Shown here: in pieces, positions 61,626 to 64,000 of the stretch | Position numbering within the stretch: position 1 is the first letter of the stretch | Layout: every line of letters begins with the position of its first letter | Origin: Atrina japonica | Taxonomy: Eukaryota > Mollusca > Bivalvia > Pterioida > Pinnidae | Direction: 5' to 3' | DNA: 64,000 nucleotides | NCBI GenBank assembly: GCA_030159075.1 | Contig: BROG01000155.1 | Location: forward strand, 682,001 to 746,000 | The notes under the pieces: generated by a model | Seen by the model: the letters and a program-made list of their open reading frames with translations, nothing else | Told to the model about the DNA's origin: nothing | The model's database searches: none | Program-made: the position numbers and the translations under genes

Positions 61626-62918
61626 TGCAGATACATTATATTACAAAATTACTTGATTTAATAATATAATTTAGTTTTAGTTTTATATATGTGTAATTAG
61701 TAAGGGGTCATTGACAGGTCCTAACTGTAACTGAAATATTTGGAAAAAGAACACATTTTATCAATGAATTCCATTATCTTTAATTATTTTGAATTCCATT
61801 TATTTTCATTTGTATACTTTTTCTTAATTTGGTCTAAAGCAGTCTTTATAAAATAACTTCTACACAACAACTGAAAATTACAATTACAATAGAAAACTTT
61901 GACCTAGAATCTATAGCTTCGAAGGAGAAGCAAAAAATATGTCATGGAATTTGAAATATTTCATCTTTTACTTCAATATTATTTTAGCTTTGGACAATAG
62001 TCCTAATTACCATTGAAAAGCTGATAAGTGGGTATATATATACCTGGGGTAATTGAGGAGTGTTTCTTATCACCTGTCAGTAACATATAAAGGTTTTAAC
62101 TATTATGAATTTGTAACCCTGTGGCAAACTAACCATGACTGGAACAACTTGTCATAATACATACATATGTAATGAAATGGCTATAACATGGTTCCTCGTT
62201 CCATTGGAATGTCGGGACAACATGAAAATTTCACTGTACGGTCAGATTTGTGATCCAAATACACGTGCATCCGACGCAGGCCAACGTGTACTTGGGATAC
62301 AGAACTAGCCTGTAGTCTAGGGGCCTATAATTACAAATAAAAAAAACCCACATCCAGTTGTCAAATTTACAGACCCAGTTCCTTTCCTTTTGTTTTGCAG
62401 AGTATTTTACTTTTACTCAAAGAAGGTATGTCTTGTACAGATTACTCAAGCGATTATTATGACAGAGAGCGCCGAGTCTATAATGTCCATTTAAGATTTT
62501 GACACCTTCCCTATTTCCAGCGCTCATTCACTCGACCATGTACTATTGCAAATAAAATGTATTGACATTTGTAGTATAAATGAGAAAAATAAACTAGAGC
62601 AACAAAGAACTCCTAAGTAAAATTGAAAAATCTTTTTCCACGCGTGTTTGTAAATGGAAATACGACATTGCAGACTCCATAAACTCATGCTAACAAATTA
62701 CATTGATTCTGTTTATAATTCTTTTATCCGTCTTACACATGCTGGTTTACCTGATTTTTATATAAATTTACAAGATTTAACCAAAATCTTTTACCAAAGA
62801 ATCAGAAAATGCCACACTGTCATTTTCATGTGGACGTCCAAATGTGTTTACAATATAAACAATGCTATGTGACAGGTGCTTGAAAAACATGAAAGAAAAC
62901 GTCAAGTTGAAAACTCAC

Positions 62919-62937
62919 CTGCTTCTTTTCCAGCCAT
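62919..62937 (-). CDS. Exon 1: start codon and residues 1-6 (MAGKEA)
   Basis: On the minus strand an ATG with G at -3 and G at +4 opens MAGKEA. The exon ends at a textbook donor, GCAG|GTGAGT, leaving one base of the next codon (phase 1). Joined to the next exon, the split codon becomes GAA (Glu7) and the frame stays open. It is placed as the first coding exon because the start context is good, the donor is strong and the phase matches the exon at 53028-53120. No other evidence supports so short an exon, and an upstream non-coding exon cannot be excluded. Confidence 0.7.
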
Positions 62938-63130
62938 TTCAGCGGTAGTCACATTTAATATTTACATTAAATCCTGATTAAAAATTAAAAAATTTAGTAA
63001 AAGACACATAAATTCCTTCACTTAACCATGAACACACATTTACACGAAAGTAGGTAATCCATTCAAAAACTTCATGGATCAAACGCGGCGCACATCCCCG
63101 CGGATTGTCATTTAAATGCGCCACCTTGTG
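62938..63130 (-). promoter_or_regulatory. Possible 5' UTR / core promoter region
   Basis: Immediately upstream of the start codon the sequence is AT-rich, then passes into a short GC-rich, CpG-containing stretch at about 63080-63130 (GGCGCA, CCGCGG, GCGCCGCG). On the minus strand AAGGTGGCGC at about 63116-63125 resembles the AAGATGGCGGC word of YY1-type start-site elements. No convincing TATA box is visible. The position fits a TATA-less promoter, but nothing in the sequence marks the transcription start. Confidence 0.3.
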
Positions 63131-63344
63131 ACTGATTAACCTAAGGGAAAAACCAGTTTATGTAGTTTAAAGCTGACATGAATTGCAATAACGCGCACTG
63201 GGTTCTGTCATGTTTGCATGGATGGTGGTGGATTAAGCGGTGCGGGTATACTATACCCATATTAATGTATCTTGTGTAATGTGACAATTAGATCGTATTT
63301 TAAATAAATCAGTTTATTGGAGGTACAGGCTACATTACTACAGT

Positions 63345-63670
63345 TACAAGGCCGAATTTTACAAAAAAAAGAAAGAAAAAAAACAACAACATGTGTTTGT
63401 GAAACACAAATGCCCCCGGTCCCAACAAATGTCCTACATTTTGATCCCACGCCACCCCATGGGCAGATGATTTCAGTGAACTTTGAGCAACCCTTAGATG
63501 AACTTACAGTCTAAGTTTGGTTATTGTATAACCATCCAAACTTGTATTGCACTTTATATGTAAGCGGGACGGAATTATGGACAGAAAAACAAACAAATAG
63601 ACAGACAGACTATCCAAACACTAGATCCCCACCCCTCCCCGGGCGGACCTTTCAGGCCGGGGACATAAAA
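63345..63670. mobile_element. Possible dispersed element end upstream of the gene
   Basis: TGTGTTTGTGAAACACAAAT, GCCCCCGGTCCC and CAGGCCGGGGACATAAAAAT frame a block with ACAAACAAATAGACAGACAG. GC-rich ends around a poor interior suggest an inserted element, but no second copy exists in the window. Confidence 0.35.
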
Positions 63671-63807
63671 ATTAATTAAATAAAACTTAAAATCGGGACA
63701 GATTTCAGAATTTCGGCTTAAACTGTTTCCAATACAAATACATTTAGTTCGATTTGAATAAAATTAAGAATCGTTTAGATAGAATGAGCACCAATATTGA
63801 ACATTCA

Positions 63808-63842
<35 letters not shown>
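63808..63842. repeat. (CT)n microsatellite
   Basis: A CT run of about 35 bases with one TTT interruption, upstream of the gene. Confidence 0.95.
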
Positions 63843-63843
<1 letters not shown>

Positions 63844-64000
63844 AAATAAAAACTTTCAAGGACGTAAGTAATCTATTTACATGATCAAACATAGATCTAC
63901 ATGGGGCGCCGTTTTAGTATTAATTCACTATTTTATGATATTATAAAATATTACATAATCGAATTTCGGCTTTCAGAAAATATTTTTTTATATCACAAAT

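Larger units (their letters stand above)
53121..62918 (-). other. Intron 1 (about 9.8 kb)
   Basis: The intron runs from GTGAGT to ATTCAG. It holds two family A/E inverted-repeat elements, a GAT microsatellite, a 1.3-kb GTACAGGTGTATA minisatellite, a family H SINE (57815-58114), short tandem repeats at 57491, 59641 and 60321, and a purine-rich tract at 61325-61625. I see no exon in either strand. The stretches 58115-59620 and 61630-62900 appear to be plain AT-rich intron. Confidence 0.75.
63131..64000. other. Upstream intergenic DNA
   Basis: The region upstream of the gene start has no supportable open frame. It holds a repeat-like block (63345-63670), a CT microsatellite (63808-63842) and AT-rich DNA. 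Confidence 0.5.

Overview
The window looks like nuclear DNA from a lophotrochozoan, most likely a marine bivalve mollusc. It is AT-rich, almost entirely non-coding, and crowded with palindromic ACATGTACATGT-type words, short inverted-repeat elements, tRNA-derived SINEs and long tandem arrays. The single gene has short exons separated by introns of up to 28 kb. The phylum is inferred from repeat style and gene structure; the species cannot be named from the sequence alone.

The gene lies on the minus strand and fills almost the whole window. I reconstructed five coding exons by hand: 62919-62937, 53028-53120, 35214-35277, 6610-6842 and 5674-5826. They join in one open frame with matching splice phases (1, 1, 2, 1, 1). 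They encode the first 187 residues of a protein with two EH (Eps15 homology) domains and a short linker, so the product is probably an endocytic adaptor of the intersectin/EPS15 type. One intron (6609-5827) must be GC-AG rather than GT-AG for the frame to hold. A sixth small exon is possible at 141-178; the rest of the gene lies to the left of the window. The start codon is at 62937, a GC-richer possible promoter lies at 62938-63130, and the last kilobase holds repeats only.

The introns are a dense repeat landscape. Recurrent families are: (A) roughly 150-250 bp inverted-repeat elements with TA-CAGTGGAACCTGTC ends; (B) an element with CAGTGGAATCTCA ends; (C) an element with internal CCTAAGTGAGGTGGTCT words; (D) and (E) related CAGTGAAAC-ended elements; (F) about 90 bp palindromic elements bounded by TTAA; (G) a tRNA-headed SINE with a conserved body; and (H) a second, very abundant tRNA-headed SINE with a TGGTGGCAGCCAGTTTTTA-like body.

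The most striking pattern is that at least four of the large tandem arrays sit inside, or are built from, one of these mobile elements: the 33-bp array at 9209-9540 (family A), the 2-kb TA-rich array at 14015-16092 (family B end), the 37-bp array at 39960-40520 (family H body) and the 17-bp array at 46380-47690 (family C). Other arrays include a 25/26-bp satellite with a 153-bp higher-order period at 16360-17088. Long open frames across these arrays are by-products of the repeats, not proteins.
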